IMG/VR virus record: IMGVR_UViG_3300035034_002798
Location: 62,001 to 126,000 of that record
Direction: 5' to 3' (one strand)
DNA length: 64,000 nucleotides
From: a virus
The position numbers and the translations under genes are program-made. Below the pieces are notes generated by a model that was not told where the DNA came from, did no database searches, and saw nothing but the letters and a program-made list of their open reading frames with translations. Positions 35,862 to 45,195 of the stretch are shown in pieces (position 1 is the first letter of the stretch; each line of letters opens with the position of its first letter).

Positions 35862-36773
35862 TTATGGTTTGTGTACTTTTATCTTGTGTCTGTCTTTATA
35901 TAAGTCAATACGCATAGCTCCTTGATCTGCTACGGAATAAGCTTTCATCTCTGGATAGCCACCCCAATAGCTTAAAAAGGAACCTGCTATAACGTAATAT
36001 CTTCTTCTGTATACAATTTCATTTGTTTCATCGTCGATTTCCATTATGATATCGTGTGAAGAGTCTAAGACGTGAGTGTGTCCTGAAATGTAGAGGTCAA
36101 CATTGGCAACTCGATTCATCTTATGAGCTGCATTAATTTTTCCTCCGTGTGTGCGGGCTCCAGATCTTCCGTGGAAGGTAATTGCGTGGTAGGTTTGTTC
36201 TCCGACATTAAGTTTCAGGTAGCCCTGATAACCTAAATAAGGTACTCCTAAGCTTCTTGCGAGTATTCTCATAGGATCAATTGAAGTGCTTCTCATGATC
36301 CGTCTTTCATGATTGCCGGGTTGGATTCCGAGTATCTTGCCCTTTTCTGCGAGTGGTCTTAGTTCTTCTTCTAAGATTTCTATTTGTGTCTGCGGGTCAT
36401 ATCTTTGTTCATACACACCAAGTCCTATAGATGTTTTAGTTGCATTCTCTCCAAGATCTCCAGTAAGTACCGTGTAGGTGTTGGGAGTCTCTTCTATATA
36501 TTTAATAAAATCTCTAAGCTTTGGTATATTCGCATTTATTGAGCCGAGATGTATATCCGATATGGGTACTATCTGTACCTTATCTCCTTCAGGTTCAAAA
36601 TCTAGAACCTGGACTTCTTTGCTCTGCATCTGGGCTTCAGACTGTGCATTCAGTTTGTCAAACTTCTTAAGACTGTTATCATCTTCCTGAACTTCTTTTT
36701 CTGGGTCCATTTCCATCTCTGATATAAACTCTTTCACCTTATCTTCTAATTCTTTATCTAAATCGTTGGCCAA
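35862..36773 (-). CDS. Calcineurin-like metallophosphoesterase, twin of 10176
   Basis: Identical 303-residue protein with SDIH, GDLGE, GNHE and GHTH metal-binding motifs; TTG start. Confidence 0.88.
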   Translation of the reverse strand: MANDLDKELEDKVKEFISEMEMDPEKEVQEDDNSLKKFDKLNAQSEAQMQSKEVQVLDFEPEGDKVQIVPISDIHLGSINANIPKLRDFIKYIEETPNTYTVLTGDLGENATKTSIGLGVYEQRYDPQTQIEILEEELRPLAEKGKILGIQPGNHERRIMRSTSIDPMRILARSLGVPYLGYQGYLKLNVGEQTYHAITFHGRSGARTHGGKINAAHKMNRVANVDLYISGHTHVLDSSHDIIMEIDDETNEIVYRRRYYVIAGSFLSYWGGYPEMKAYSVADQGAMRIDLYKDRHKIKVHKP

Positions 36774-36788
36774 TTATAACGCCCCTTT

Positions 36789-38210
36789 TTATATTTCAAA
36801 CCGCTCTACCTGGTTTGTTTTCTTATTGTAGGTCGTATTTAGATTGTTGTTTTTGATGAAATCCTCGATCCACTCATCTAACGGTTTTTCTCGTGTTGAT
36901 TTTTCGAGTGTATCAACAACATCTACTACTAGATCTAGCATGTAAAATACGCCCTGTTTTTTCTTTTTATTCCTAAGTATATTATTTGTATTCTTGTATT
37001 TATTGAATTCTAGGCTGTTTGTTCTATAATAATCGTCAAGCAGCTCGTTGTACTGAATATCAAGTCCCTTTATGATATCTAATAGCTCTCTACCTATCTC
37101 GTAAAAGGGCTGACAGCTTGTTCCTGACGTAGTAGAGTATTGAACGAAGTTTGCAACAGACTCTCCAATATACTGGGTTAAGACACCAATTGCTGCCCCT
37201 CCAGCCTCCATGGCAAGCCTTTGTGGTAGATTCTTTAGGCTTCTAATCTGCTGTTTGATGTTTTTAATATCATCATTTAAACCTCTGTGTGCGAATTCAA
37301 GTAGTGCTTTTACTTTCTTTAATCTGCCGGCTATTCTTGCAGTATCGAATCCAACTTTATTATTTGAAAGGAATTCATGTATTATGCAGTAAACATATCC
37401 ATCGAAATAATCGGCTACGGTATTGTTTCTTAGTTCTGACCACTCATCTATTACTTCATTCATTTTGGTGGCCCTGTCGTACAATGTTTTACCGATATCA
37501 CCCTTGGGTCCATATACTGATATTTCATCAAGCTCTTCATTAACACCCTGGTATTCTTCGCGCCATGATCTTAGCTCGTCTTGATCAGGGTTGTCCATCC
37601 TCTTGTATTCTTCTTCTAAGTTTTGTTTTTTTATATCCAGTTCAAGCCACCTGTTTAAAAGTTCGAGTTCTTTGTCTCTCTGCTTTTCGAGGCTGAAATC
37701 ATCACTTACATCAAGTAGAGTGTTTTCCATAAAAGATAAGGAGTCTGTAAATTCATCCCTCATATCCCAGGCCATATCAAGTATCTCTACTTTTATATCA
37801 TCTGTTATACTTTTATGTTCTTTCTCGTAATAGTTAGAAATACTTATTTCATCTGATGTCGGCTCAGGCTTGAACCTTATGTCTTTATAATCAGTAAAAG
37901 ATATCTCATCACCGAAATCTTCATCTTTTAAGTATTCTTTTATCTCGTCATCTAACTTGACTGTATCGTCTTCTAAATCTTCTTCCAAGTTACTGATGAA
38001 TTCTTCCAGCTTCTTTAGGGTATCCGACACCTTTTCATAACTATCTGTTACTTTAATTTCGCTTACTCTTGTTAGCTGTGGTGGTACTTTGTAATTTTTT
38101 TGAGTAGCTGATTCTTCATCTTCTATAAAGACTTCTTCTGGTATATACTCAAGATTAGGTTTATATTCTATTGATCTTCTCTCTTCTTTTGTGTCTATAC
38201 CTCTACCCAT
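36789..38210 (-). CDS. Coiled-coil hypothetical virion protein, twin of 8739
   Basis: Identical 473-residue acidic coiled-coil protein between terminase and portal genes; function unknown. Confidence 0.6.
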   Translation of the reverse strand: MGRGIDTKEERRSIEYKPNLEYIPEEVFIEDEESATQKNYKVPPQLTRVSEIKVTDSYEKVSDTLKKLEEFISNLEEDLEDDTVKLDDEIKEYLKDEDFGDEISFTDYKDIRFKPEPTSDEISISNYYEKEHKSITDDIKVEILDMAWDMRDEFTDSLSFMENTLLDVSDDFSLEKQRDKELELLNRWLELDIKKQNLEEEYKRMDNPDQDELRSWREEYQGVNEELDEISVYGPKGDIGKTLYDRATKMNEVIDEWSELRNNTVADYFDGYVYCIIHEFLSNNKVGFDTARIAGRLKKVKALLEFAHRGLNDDIKNIKQQIRSLKNLPQRLAMEAGGAAIGVLTQYIGESVANFVQYSTTSGTSCQPFYEIGRELLDIIKGLDIQYNELLDDYYRTNSLEFNKYKNTNNILRNKKKKQGVFYMLDLVVDVVDTLEKSTREKPLDEWIEDFIKNNNLNTTYNKKTNQVERFEI

Positions 38211-38223
38211 CTTTTAACCACCT

Positions 38224-38514
38224 TTATATAAGCTTAACTGGAAAGTTTAAATCACTATTTAAAATGAGAGGTTCTACAACATCATTTAGTTCATTATTGA
38301 TCTCTACTTCCATATCAATTAATACTTCATCAACATCCAGGCCTCTTTTAGATTCGAGGTTATTAGTGCTGCACATTAAATAATTAGTATCTTCGGTTTC
38401 AATGTTGTCCATGTAGCTTGCCTCTAATATCTCTTCTTTTCTGTCTTCTATTATCTTTTCTGCAAATCTTCTTGACCGTCTGAACTCTGTTGAAATAACT
38501 AATACTTTTTTCAT
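38224..38514 (-). CDS. Hypothetical protein (96 residues), twin of 8435
   Basis: Identical alpha/beta-looking small protein; ATG start at 38514 in the AAGTGATAATTATG context. Function unknown. Confidence 0.6.
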   Translation of the reverse strand: MKKVLVISTEFRRSRRFAEKIIEDRKEEILEASYMDNIETEDTNYLMCSTNNLESKRGLDVDEVLIDMEVEINNELNDVVEPLILNSDLNFPVKLI

Positions 38515-38597
38515 AATTATCACTTCCCACTTTTATTTATGGAAATTCTTAAAGTTGTACTTCTAACAACTGTTTCTCCCTTTTGTTTTATAGGCAT

Positions 38598-38639
38598 CAT
38601 GGGGCGCGAAAAAGGGGGTTGGAAAAACGCGACCCCATG
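38598..38639 (-). terminator. GC-rich hairpin after terL (twin of 8310)
   Basis: Same CATGGGG-t-CGCG/CGCGCCCCATG stem with a pyrimidine-rich 19-base loop; no T-run follows. Confidence 0.45.
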
Positions 38640-38654
38640 GTGTCTAGAAAAGAA

Positions 38655-40256
38655 CTAAAAACTGCTCCTTTTTGGAGGTCTTTTTAAAGTTCTGCTTCTA
38701 TTAAAGCTTGATCTTATGGCATTTGCTCCTTTTGACAGTCCTGGACCATCAAGGAAAGCAACACCTGTATTCTTAGATTTATTCTTGTCTTCTTCTCTTT
38801 TTTTCTTGTGTCGCGCGTAGTCGAGTCTGGGTGCTGTTGCTACATTACTTGCAAATTTTGACTTTGCTATATCTGTAAATTCTAACTGCATTGCGAGCAG
38901 ACTCAACATGAAAGCATCTAATGCATGTTCATTATCATCGTTGTATACCGGTCGGCCAGTTGGGGTTACTCTTTCTATATAATAATCAAGCATTTGCTCT
39001 TTTATCATCTGATCATTGCCTGGTAAGGCGATTCTCTCGTTTTCACATAATAAAACCGTTGTATTTACCATAAATGGTTTAATATGTTTTTTCCCGATTT
39101 CTTTGGTGTGAGGATCAGGAATATTAATTTTATCCGAGAAACTAATACCTTTAACCTTGTCTTCCAGTCCAGTACCAGGATGTGCTATTCCATATTTATG
39201 CAGGGCTTCTATTTGATACTCTCCGTGGCCCCTGTCAGCGTAAATGAAGTCTGGATCGAACTCTTCGTTTAACTCTACGATAGTGTCGATAGCATTTGAA
39301 TAAGTGAATTCTCCAGATGGTATCTCTGACCTGTTTATTGGATAGAATATATCCTCTTCAGGATCGTACTCTGATACTACAATCTGTGTTGCTGCACCAG
39401 CTTTATCCCAGTCGATACCTATCGTTCTAACAGCCTGGTAGTCGATCTCATCTACCAGCTCTATCCCTTTTTCTTTGCCTTTTTCTGCTGACTTCTCTAC
39501 AAACTTTCTCTGGAATACTCCTTCAGCCATATCTCCGAATTCTGCTAGTATCTCGTGTACATAACCGAGTTCAGTAAGGTTGTTGCGTGCATCTCTTTCT
39601 GCCGCATCTGACCAGTTAGGGTTAACATGAGATGTATAATGAAACTCTGTCCAGTCAAGTTCTTTTTTGGTACACCACTGCCAGAACCTGCCCCTGCGAC
39701 CAGTCGGCGTTGATGTTGCCCATATCTTTACGTTCTCAGCATCCTCATAGGCAACCGAGATAATTGTATCTATATCATCATCACTCAAATAATCTGCCTC
39801 ATCAAGATAAATGAGGTCCCCGCCCTGCCCACGAACGCTTGCTGCTCCGCCTCCGCCGGTGGTTCCTGCTGTAAATCCTACGATATAACTTCCGTTACCG
39901 AATTCTATTCTATTAGGTGATCTAATATCTCTGGTAACACTTTGCTGTATCATATCGCTTTTTTTAATTAGAGCTCTTAATCTCTGGAATATATGTTTAA
40001 TCTGTGACTCAAAAGGTGTAACAATCAATACCCTGTATCCTTCTATTGTGAATGCTGAGTGAAGCATTTTAATTACGGCCATATCGGTTTTACCAATACG
40101 ACGACCAGCTCTTACAACTACTCTATTCTCATCTGAGTTGAGCATGGTCTCCTGGTAAGATCTTGCTGTCCAGTCAAGTTCATATTCTGCAAACTTAACG
40201 GGATCTTCTAGTATTTCAAGAGTATTTAGTTCCTCATCTGTAAAATTTTCACTCAT
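38655..40256 (-). CDS. terL: Terminase large subunit, twin of 6693
   Basis: Identical 533-residue packaging ATPase/nuclease with Walker A GRRIGKTD, Walker B DLIYLDEA and RNase H-like acidic residues. Confidence 0.95.
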   Translation of the reverse strand: MSENFTDEELNTLEILEDPVKFAEYELDWTARSYQETMLNSDENRVVVRAGRRIGKTDMAVIKMLHSAFTIEGYRVLIVTPFESQIKHIFQRLRALIKKSDMIQQSVTRDIRSPNRIEFGNGSYIVGFTAGTTGGGGAASVRGQGGDLIYLDEADYLSDDDIDTIISVAYEDAENVKIWATSTPTGRRGRFWQWCTKKELDWTEFHYTSHVNPNWSDAAERDARNNLTELGYVHEILAEFGDMAEGVFQRKFVEKSAEKGKEKGIELVDEIDYQAVRTIGIDWDKAGAATQIVVSEYDPEEDIFYPINRSEIPSGEFTYSNAIDTIVELNEEFDPDFIYADRGHGEYQIEALHKYGIAHPGTGLEDKVKGISFSDKINIPDPHTKEIGKKHIKPFMVNTTVLLCENERIALPGNDQMIKEQMLDYYIERVTPTGRPVYNDDNEHALDAFMLSLLAMQLEFTDIAKSKFASNVATAPRLDYARHKKKREEDKNKSKNTGVAFLDGPGLSKGANAIRSSFNRSRTLKRPPKRSSF

Positions 40257-40279
40257 AATCTCACCTTATCGTAATTTAT

Positions 40280-40948
40280 TTATCTTCTAAAAAGATCGTT
40301 GTTTTCTCTTCTACCTTTTTTACCTGACATGTATCCAACTGTTCCAACTCCGCCAGCCGCAAGTGTACCGGTTACTACTGGATGTCTTTTTGCACTTGCC
40401 AGTAAACCACTTTTCTTTCTAGTATAACCATCTGAACTAAGTGAGTTGTTACTGGTTAGAGTTCTTTTACCATTGCTTGATACGCCCTCTTGGGATACTT
40501 TCTTGTTTGCATTGATAGTGGTATTTTGACCAACACTAGCTTTATTTGCTTTGCTATGAGCATTATAGTTATCAATACCACGAGTGATCTCATCAACTTC
40601 CAATTCTTTAGCTCTTTGGGGGTTATTAACAGTTCTAGCGTTTCTGAGGTTTTTTCTAGTAGTACTGGAAGAGTTGTTATAATTTCTTCCTCTCTCCGTA
40701 GCATTTCTTTTTGCCCAGCTAGCTTTAGCCAGATCGTCGCCTTGGGATGCGGCTTTTGTGGTGGCATCATTTGCAGTTCTTCCCACTTTGCCTCCAACTT
40801 CGCCCATTATGTCTTCATAACCACTTGACCTATTAAAAGCCCTGTTTACTGTGCTTCCAACATCGTCTCCTAATTTGGTTGCTTTTTGCCCTATCTCATT
40901 GGCTGCATTTGAGAGTATTTTTCTTGCTTTTCCCATAAAACTTGCCAT
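40280..40948 (-). CDS. Basic Ala/Asn-rich protein 4, twin of 6001
   Basis: Identical 222-residue basic protein with one C-terminal hydrophobic Gly/Ala segment; candidate internal virion protein. Confidence 0.62.
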   Translation of the reverse strand: MASFMGKARKILSNAANEIGQKATKLGDDVGSTVNRAFNRSSGYEDIMGEVGGKVGRTANDATTKAASQGDDLAKASWAKRNATERGRNYNNSSSTTRKNLRNARTVNNPQRAKELEVDEITRGIDNYNAHSKANKASVGQNTTINANKKVSQEGVSSNGKRTLTSNNSLSSDGYTRKKSGLLASAKRHPVVTGTLAAGGVGTVGYMSGKKGRRENNDLFRR

Positions 40949-40963
40949 TTATAGTCACTTCCT

Positions 40964-41377
40964 TTATAATCTATGTTTCATTCTTGCTGTATTACCGAGG
41001 GCACTTCTTGAGTTCATTCTGCTGTTCTGTATCGCCTGCATACCTCTCTGCCTCATTGTGTAGGCCGATTGTGTGTCCTGATAGCCTCCGCCAAGACTGT
41101 CATCAAACATTTCATTATACTGAGCTTTATCGTTGTCATAATGAGCCTTACCTAATTGCGCTCCAACTGTTGCCAGAGGAGCTACTACCATAGTCGAAAG
41201 ACCTACTGCAGGGAACATTTCAAACATTAAACCTTCAATAGCGGCATTCTTTAAGCCTTTGCCTAAGCCGTTACCCATTGCAAGTTCCATTCCTACATCT
41301 ATCGCGGCTCCTGCACTTACTCCTTTTACAAAATCACCATGTTTTTTTAACCATTTTCCTGCTACATTTTTATCCAT
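40964..41377 (-). CDS. Gly/Ala-rich protein 3, twin of 5572
   Basis: Identical 137-residue protein with a hydrophobic small-residue centre and polar C-terminus; member of the four-gene pre-terminase set. Confidence 0.62.
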   Translation of the reverse strand: MDKNVAGKWLKKHGDFVKGVSAGAAIDVGMELAMGNGLGKGLKNAAIEGLMFEMFPAVGLSTMVVAPLATVGAQLGKAHYDNDKAQYNEMFDDSLGGGYQDTQSAYTMRQRGMQAIQNSRMNSRSALGNTARMKHRL

Positions 41378-41390
41378 AGCGATTAGCTCC

Positions 41391-41969
41391 TTATCTTAAA
41401 TCATTTAATGCCTGAACTAGGCCCATAGTATTTTCTACATCCTGTCTTTTATTTGGTCTACCATCATAACCGGATGTGGGCATTGTATTTTCAGTATTTG
41501 CTACTTGATGTTTTGAGGTGTTGTACGATTTAACTCCAGCGTATATTCCACCGGCAACTGCTGTACCCGCAACTGTGTTCTGAACTGCAGGTCTAAGCAT
41601 TCTACCCATTGCTTCATCTGGGGCTTCTACTGTTAAGGCTTTGAAGGTATTAACTGCACCCTTTTTCAAACCGGGAGCAACTTCTTTTGCGAATTTGTGC
41701 GCTCCAGATCCTAATGTCTTAGCAACACCGGGTGCTGCTTTAGCCGCTGATATTCCAGCCATTGACGCTCCCTGTGCCGCAGCATTGGATGCGTTATACA
41801 TTAAACCTCCGAGGCCCTTTTTCATGCCCACTGTATTGAGTATATTTTCTGGTATGTCTTTTAATACTGAACCGCTAACTGCACCGGCTAAAGGGGCTAT
41901 TGCTAGGTTTTTGGCCCCTTTAAGCAGTCCAGAGAATACACCGTCTAAGGCTTTTCTATAAATATTCAT
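41391..41969 (-). CDS. Gly/Ala-rich protein 2, twin of 4980
   Basis: Identical 192-residue Ala/Gly-rich protein with two membrane-like small-residue segments. Confidence 0.62.
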   Translation of the reverse strand: MNIYRKALDGVFSGLLKGAKNLAIAPLAGAVSGSVLKDIPENILNTVGMKKGLGGLMYNASNAAAQGASMAGISAAKAAPGVAKTLGSGAHKFAKEVAPGLKKGAVNTFKALTVEAPDEAMGRMLRPAVQNTVAGTAVAGGIYAGVKSYNTSKHQVANTENTMPTSGYDGRPNKRQDVENTMGLVQALNDLR

Positions 41970-41981
41970 TGCTTACCTACT

Positions 41982-42440
41982 TTAAAGTACTGTTCTGCCG
42001 GTTTTCCTAGCATTGTTTTTGGCGGCCGCATTCATTGTTCTTTTGGTTGCATTAATTGCACCCTCATTAACCGACTTTGCGGTTCTACTAACCTTAGATG
42101 CGGATGAGCCTTTGGTGAATTGACCTTTAATTGCGTCCATTCCACCACCGTGGCTTATAGCTCCACCTGCTGTTGCTCCACCAGCGGCCCCCATTAACCC
42201 ACCTTTAATTATACTGTTTCCTGTTACTGCTGCAGATCCAGCTCCTACGCCAGCTCCTATAGTGGCGCCGCCCAGTACTTTTGCACCGTTTTTGGTCCAA
42301 AAGCTCGAAGCTGATTCTATGGGTTGATTCGAAATGTGCTTTCCGACTTTTGCTATTCCAGATGCTCCGTCAGAAACTCCTCTTGCGGCTTTACCAGCAA
42401 AATCTCCTAATGTACTTCCTAAATTACTCATTAAAGCCAT
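41982..42440 (-). CDS. Gly/Ala-rich glycine-zipper protein 1, twin of 4509
   Basis: Identical 152-residue glycine-zipper protein; ATG start at 42440 after AGAGAGGTG. Confidence 0.65.
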   Translation of the reverse strand: MALMSNLGSTLGDFAGKAARGVSDGASGIAKVGKHISNQPIESASSFWTKNGAKVLGGATIGAGVGAGSAAVTGNSIIKGGLMGAAGGATAGGAISHGGGMDAIKGQFTKGSSASKVSRTAKSVNEGAINATKRTMNAAAKNNARKTGRTVL

Positions 42441-42472
42441 ATCGTTCACCTCTCTCGTTATATTTTAAAAAT

Positions 42473-42547
42473 TGGCAGGAGAGACAGGTTTTGAACCCAT
42501 ACACATGGATTTGGAGTCCACTGCTCTACCAATTGAGCTACTCTCCT
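42473..42547 (-). tRNA. tRNA-Trp(CCA), twin of 4402
   Basis: Same cloverleaf with acceptor AGGAGAG/CTCTCCT, anticodon CCA and encoded 3' CCA. Confidence 0.88.
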
Positions 42548-42558
42548 AATATATAAAA

Positions 42559-42634
42559 TGGAGCTAATGACAGGAATTGAACCCGCGACCTGCTCGTTAC
42601 AAATGAGCTACTCTACCTACTGAGCTACATTAGC
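42559..42634 (-). tRNA. tRNA-Thr(TGT), twin of 4315
   Basis: Same cloverleaf with acceptor GCTAATG/CATTAGC, anticodon TGT and encoded CCA. Confidence 0.85.
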
Positions 42635-42640
42635 TTAAAA

Positions 42641-42868
42641 TTAAATTATTACTGTAGTTACTATTTTCTTAAAACCATTCTCATTGCTAAATACTTGAAT
42701 TGATTTTCCTCTGGCCGGGCCATCTTCTTTATCTTCTTTATCTTCTGATTCTTCTATTTGGAAGTCATTTTCTACTATCTCAAGCCAGCCTTCATCAAAG
42801 CCATTTAAATGTTCTGGTTTTTCATTTGCAATTCTTTCTCTGATAATTCCTCTTACTGAATCTTTCAT
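42641..42868 (-). CDS. Small acidic hypothetical protein, twin of 4081
   Basis: Identical 75-residue protein with an EDKEDKED acidic centre, three bases after the nuclease-like gene. Confidence 0.55.
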   Translation of the reverse strand: MKDSVRGIIRERIANEKPEHLNGFDEGWLEIVENDFQIEESEDKEDKEDGPARGKSIQVFSNENGFKKIVTTVII

Positions 42869-42871
42869 TTA

Positions 42872-43462
42872 TTATCCGCCCTTTTTTATATCAACATCCT
42901 GATAAAACCAGGGATTGTTGTATATTATTTCGTTAGTTAAACTTCCTATTACTTGACTCTCAAGAAAGTTGTAATAACTCTGTTTATAATAGTTATTTCT
43001 AAATTTAACTACTTCCTCGTGCATCTTGGTTGCATTCTTGATCGATTGGACACCATCAAGCTCAAAGTTTAATTTATCCAGGTCAACCTCAACAAGCCCC
43101 ACTTTAGGAGGCATATCATCACGAGTAAGCACATTTTTTGGAGCCATTATGTAATTATAGTCTCCTGCAAGTGTGTATCCTGCTTTGAAGTCTTCCTTTG
43201 ATACCTTAACTTCTATATTAAAAGCCGTCCTTCTTTTCTTGCGGCCTCTTACAGTCATTCCAATTACATCTGTTATTTGTTTTGTAGTTCTGTATTTTGA
43301 ATTTAAATAGGGATTTTTTTCGTCTCCTACGTAGACCTCTTTGGCAATAAACTTACAGTTCTTTTTATCTTTTAAGTACTTACTTGCCACGAGTTTGAGT
43401 AGGTAGTGTGTGGATGATTCATTAAGCGGTGGGTGTAAATCGGGGTTTGTTTTTAGTTCCAT
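42872..43462 (-). CDS. PD-(D/E)XK nuclease-like protein, twin of 3487
   Basis: Identical 196-residue protein with DVIG and IEVKVSKEDF active-site-like strands; ATG start at 43462. Confidence 0.55.
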   Translation of the reverse strand: MELKTNPDLHPPLNESSTHYLLKLVASKYLKDKKNCKFIAKEVYVGDEKNPYLNSKYRTTKQITDVIGMTVRGRKKRRTAFNIEVKVSKEDFKAGYTLAGDYNYIMAPKNVLTRDDMPPKVGLVEVDLDKLNFELDGVQSIKNATKMHEEVVKFRNNYYKQSYYNFLESQVIGSLTNEIIYNNPWFYQDVDIKKGG

Positions 43463-43474
43463 TATTATCACTCT

Positions 43475-43663
43475 CTATTGTGTATTTATTATTTTATTGG
43501 AGATTATAAAAAGTTTATAAGACATTTCTCTGAGTATTTTTACATTCAAGTGCCGCCTTTTCTTTATTTGATTGCTGATGATTCGGTTAATAATAATAAA
43601 CTCTTTCATAAGTTTATCAATATCGTCTATTCTATTTACATACTCAGTGAACTTTTTGTACAT
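43475..43663 (-). CDS. Small helical protein (62 residues), twin of 3286
   Basis: Identical Ile/Lys-rich helical protein upstream of the nuclease-like gene; unknown function. Confidence 0.5.
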   Translation of the reverse strand: MYKKFTEYVNRIDDIDKLMKEFIIINRIISNQIKKRRHLNVKILREMSYKLFIISNKIINTQ

Positions 43664-43681
43664 AGGCTGACACCTACTTTT

Positions 43682-43807
43682 TTATTTTTTGAATTCGAAG
43701 TTCTTACCGAAAAATTCGTAAACTTCATAAACTCCAGATAGCGAACCGTGTCTAATGATCGTTTCGCCTTTATATATCCCAAATACTTTCATAAATAATT
43801 TGAACAT
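43682..43807 (-). CDS. Small hypothetical protein (41 residues), twin of 3142
   Basis: Identical Phe/Gly/Lys-rich short protein following the tRNA block. Confidence 0.5.
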   Translation of the reverse strand: MFKLFMKVFGIYKGETIIRHGSLSGVYEVYEFFGKNFEFKK

Positions 43808-43846
43808 TTAAACTACCCCTTTTCATCTTTCTGCGTTTTTATTCAA

Positions 43847-43899
43847 AGGACAATAGAGGAATCGAACCTCTCGAAAATGTACCGCCTGGTTTCTTGTCC
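43847..43899 (-). pseudogene. Truncated tRNA-like minihelix, twin of 3050
   Basis: Same GGACAA/TTGTCC acceptor and intact T arm without D or anticodon arms. Confidence 0.5.
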
Positions 43900-43905
43900 A
43901 TATTA

Positions 43906-43981
43906 TGGTGGACCCAGCAAGAATCGAACTTGCAACAAGCCGGTTATGAGCCGGCGACTCTGCCGGTTGAGCTATGGGTCC
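43906..43981 (-). tRNA. tRNA with CAT anticodon, twin of 2968
   Basis: Same regular cloverleaf GGACCCA/TGGGTCC with loop CTCATAA; Met or Ile2. Confidence 0.88.
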
Positions 43982-43982
43982 A

Positions 43983-44070
43983 TAGTATAAGGAGGAGGAT
44001 TTTAACCTCCGCTGTTTCTTCGTGTACGAGATTTACAATCTCGCGCCTTCAACCACTCGGCCATCCTTAC
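43983..44070 (-). tRNA. tRNA-Tyr(GTA), twin of 2879
   Basis: Same class II tRNA with loop TTGTAAA, long variable arm and no full encoded CCA. Confidence 0.85.
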
Positions 44071-44134
44071 ATTTACTTACGAATGAGTAATATTCTCTAT
44101 CAATCTCCGTTACTCCCGGGGATAAAACTTTTTG

Positions 44135-44284
44135 CTATAAGGGCTGGATTCGAACCTGCGAATTAATTAGCACTTATTCTAGAATTATGTAACTAATCTT
44201 TAAACTCTCATTCTGTACTTTAAGAAATGATCACATCCCACTAATACAAAACTTCAGTTATTATTCCTTCCTTTATTCCTTATA
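44135..44284 (-). pseudogene. tRNA-like remnant, twin of 2665
   Basis: Same isolated T arm with CCTTATA acceptor half and TATAAGG 150 bases away. Confidence 0.4.
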
Positions 44285-44295
44285 ACAAGTAAATA

Positions 44296-44371
44296 TGGCA
44301 GTAGAATCAGGATTCGAACCTGAGATCTTCTCATTAACAGTGAGCTGCTCTACCAACTGAGCTATTCTACT
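44296..44371 (-). tRNA. tRNA-Asn(GTT), twin of 2578
   Basis: Same cloverleaf with loop CTGTTAA, acceptor AGTAGAA/TTCTACT and encoded CCA. Confidence 0.9.
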
Positions 44372-44462
44372 TTACTGAGGGGCGCTCATGGCCTCTCTTA
44401 TTTGTCATTTCTATTACTTATCTATTACTTATCCACTCAACGGAGCGGATTTATTTATAAAT

Positions 44463-44535
44463 TGGGAGCAGGGGCGTGAATCGAACACGCGAAAGCGAGA
44501 TTATGAACCTCGACTGGACACCAATCCTCCCTGCA
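44463..44535 (-). tRNA. tRNA with CAT anticodon, twin of 2414
   Basis: Same tRNA with loop TTCATAA and GCAGGG/CCCTGC acceptor; Met or Ile2. Confidence 0.8.
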
Positions 44536-44538
44536 AAA

Positions 44539-44615
44539 TGGTATGACTGGTAGGATTTGAACCTACGACTCCTTCGTCCCAAACGAAGTTCCCTACCAAA
44601 CTAGGCTACAGTCAG
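44539..44615 (-). tRNA. tRNA-Pro(TGG), twin of 2334
   Basis: Same tRNA with loop TTTGGGA and CTTCG/CGAAG anticodon stem. Confidence 0.85.
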
Positions 44616-44623
44616 TTAAAGTT

Positions 44624-44713
44624 CTACATTAAGTCATTACTACATCTATTACAATAATGGTCTATTGACATTCTATTTTCATGGCCGCAATCTTCACATA
44701 CATTGATTTTCAT
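44624..44713 (-). CDS. 29-residue zinc-ribbon micro-protein, twin of 2236
   Basis: Identical micro-protein with CEDC and CNRC pairs and an AAGAGGTGG binding site. Confidence 0.6.
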   Translation of the reverse strand: MKINVCEDCGHENRMSIDHYCNRCSNDLM

Positions 44714-44742
44714 TATTACCACCTCTTATAAAGTTATATTAC

Positions 44743-44870
44743 TTATAGGAAATATCCGTGTTTCATTGCCTTATCTAAAGAATCTTCTCTAAAGAATCTT
44801 CTCTAAAATCTCTTGCCTTTGCTTCCATTTCGCCTGCCTTAAAAATAGCATCTGCGATTTCTTTTAACAT
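44743..44870 (-). pseudogene. Small ORF with 14-bp tandem duplication, twin of 2079
   Basis: Same frame broken by duplicated AGAGAAGATTCTTT. Its presence in both arms shows the arms share every irregularity. Confidence 0.5.
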
Positions 44871-44898
44871 TATTACCCTCTCCTTATCTTAGTTATAG

Positions 44899-45057
44899 TT
44901 ATTGTGAAGGGTTATTTTTTTGTAATCTATTTAAGGCTAGATTTTTGGTCCTTTGATTTATCTCCTCCTGAGTGTTCTTTCTGGAGATAATGATCTCATC
45001 CAGTCTATTGTGAACATATACATCTACTAATCTGTTTTCGTCTAATTGTCTTTTCAT
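44899..45057 (-). CDS. Small hypothetical protein (52 residues), twin of 1892
   Basis: Identical charged protein with a CAAGGAGG binding site. Confidence 0.6.
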   Translation of the reverse strand: MKRQLDENRLVDVYVHNRLDEIIISRKNTQEEINQRTKNLALNRLQKNNPSQ

Positions 45058-45084
45058 TGGAAAGCCTCCTTGAATGGATGTGTT

Positions 45085-45115
45085 ATAGGAGTACCACTCA
45101 TGAGGGCACTCCTAT
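45085..45115 (-). promoter_or_regulatory. Leader RNA hairpin, twin of 1834
   Basis: Same 11-bp stem ATAGGAGTGCC/GGTACTCCTAT upstream of the 52-residue gene. Confidence 0.5.
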
Positions 45116-45195
45116 TGGAGGGAGTATTTGTTGCGAGGGATTTAATTTGGTTTGTATCAATCTATAAAAATTTATTGAAAAGACTAGGGAATGAT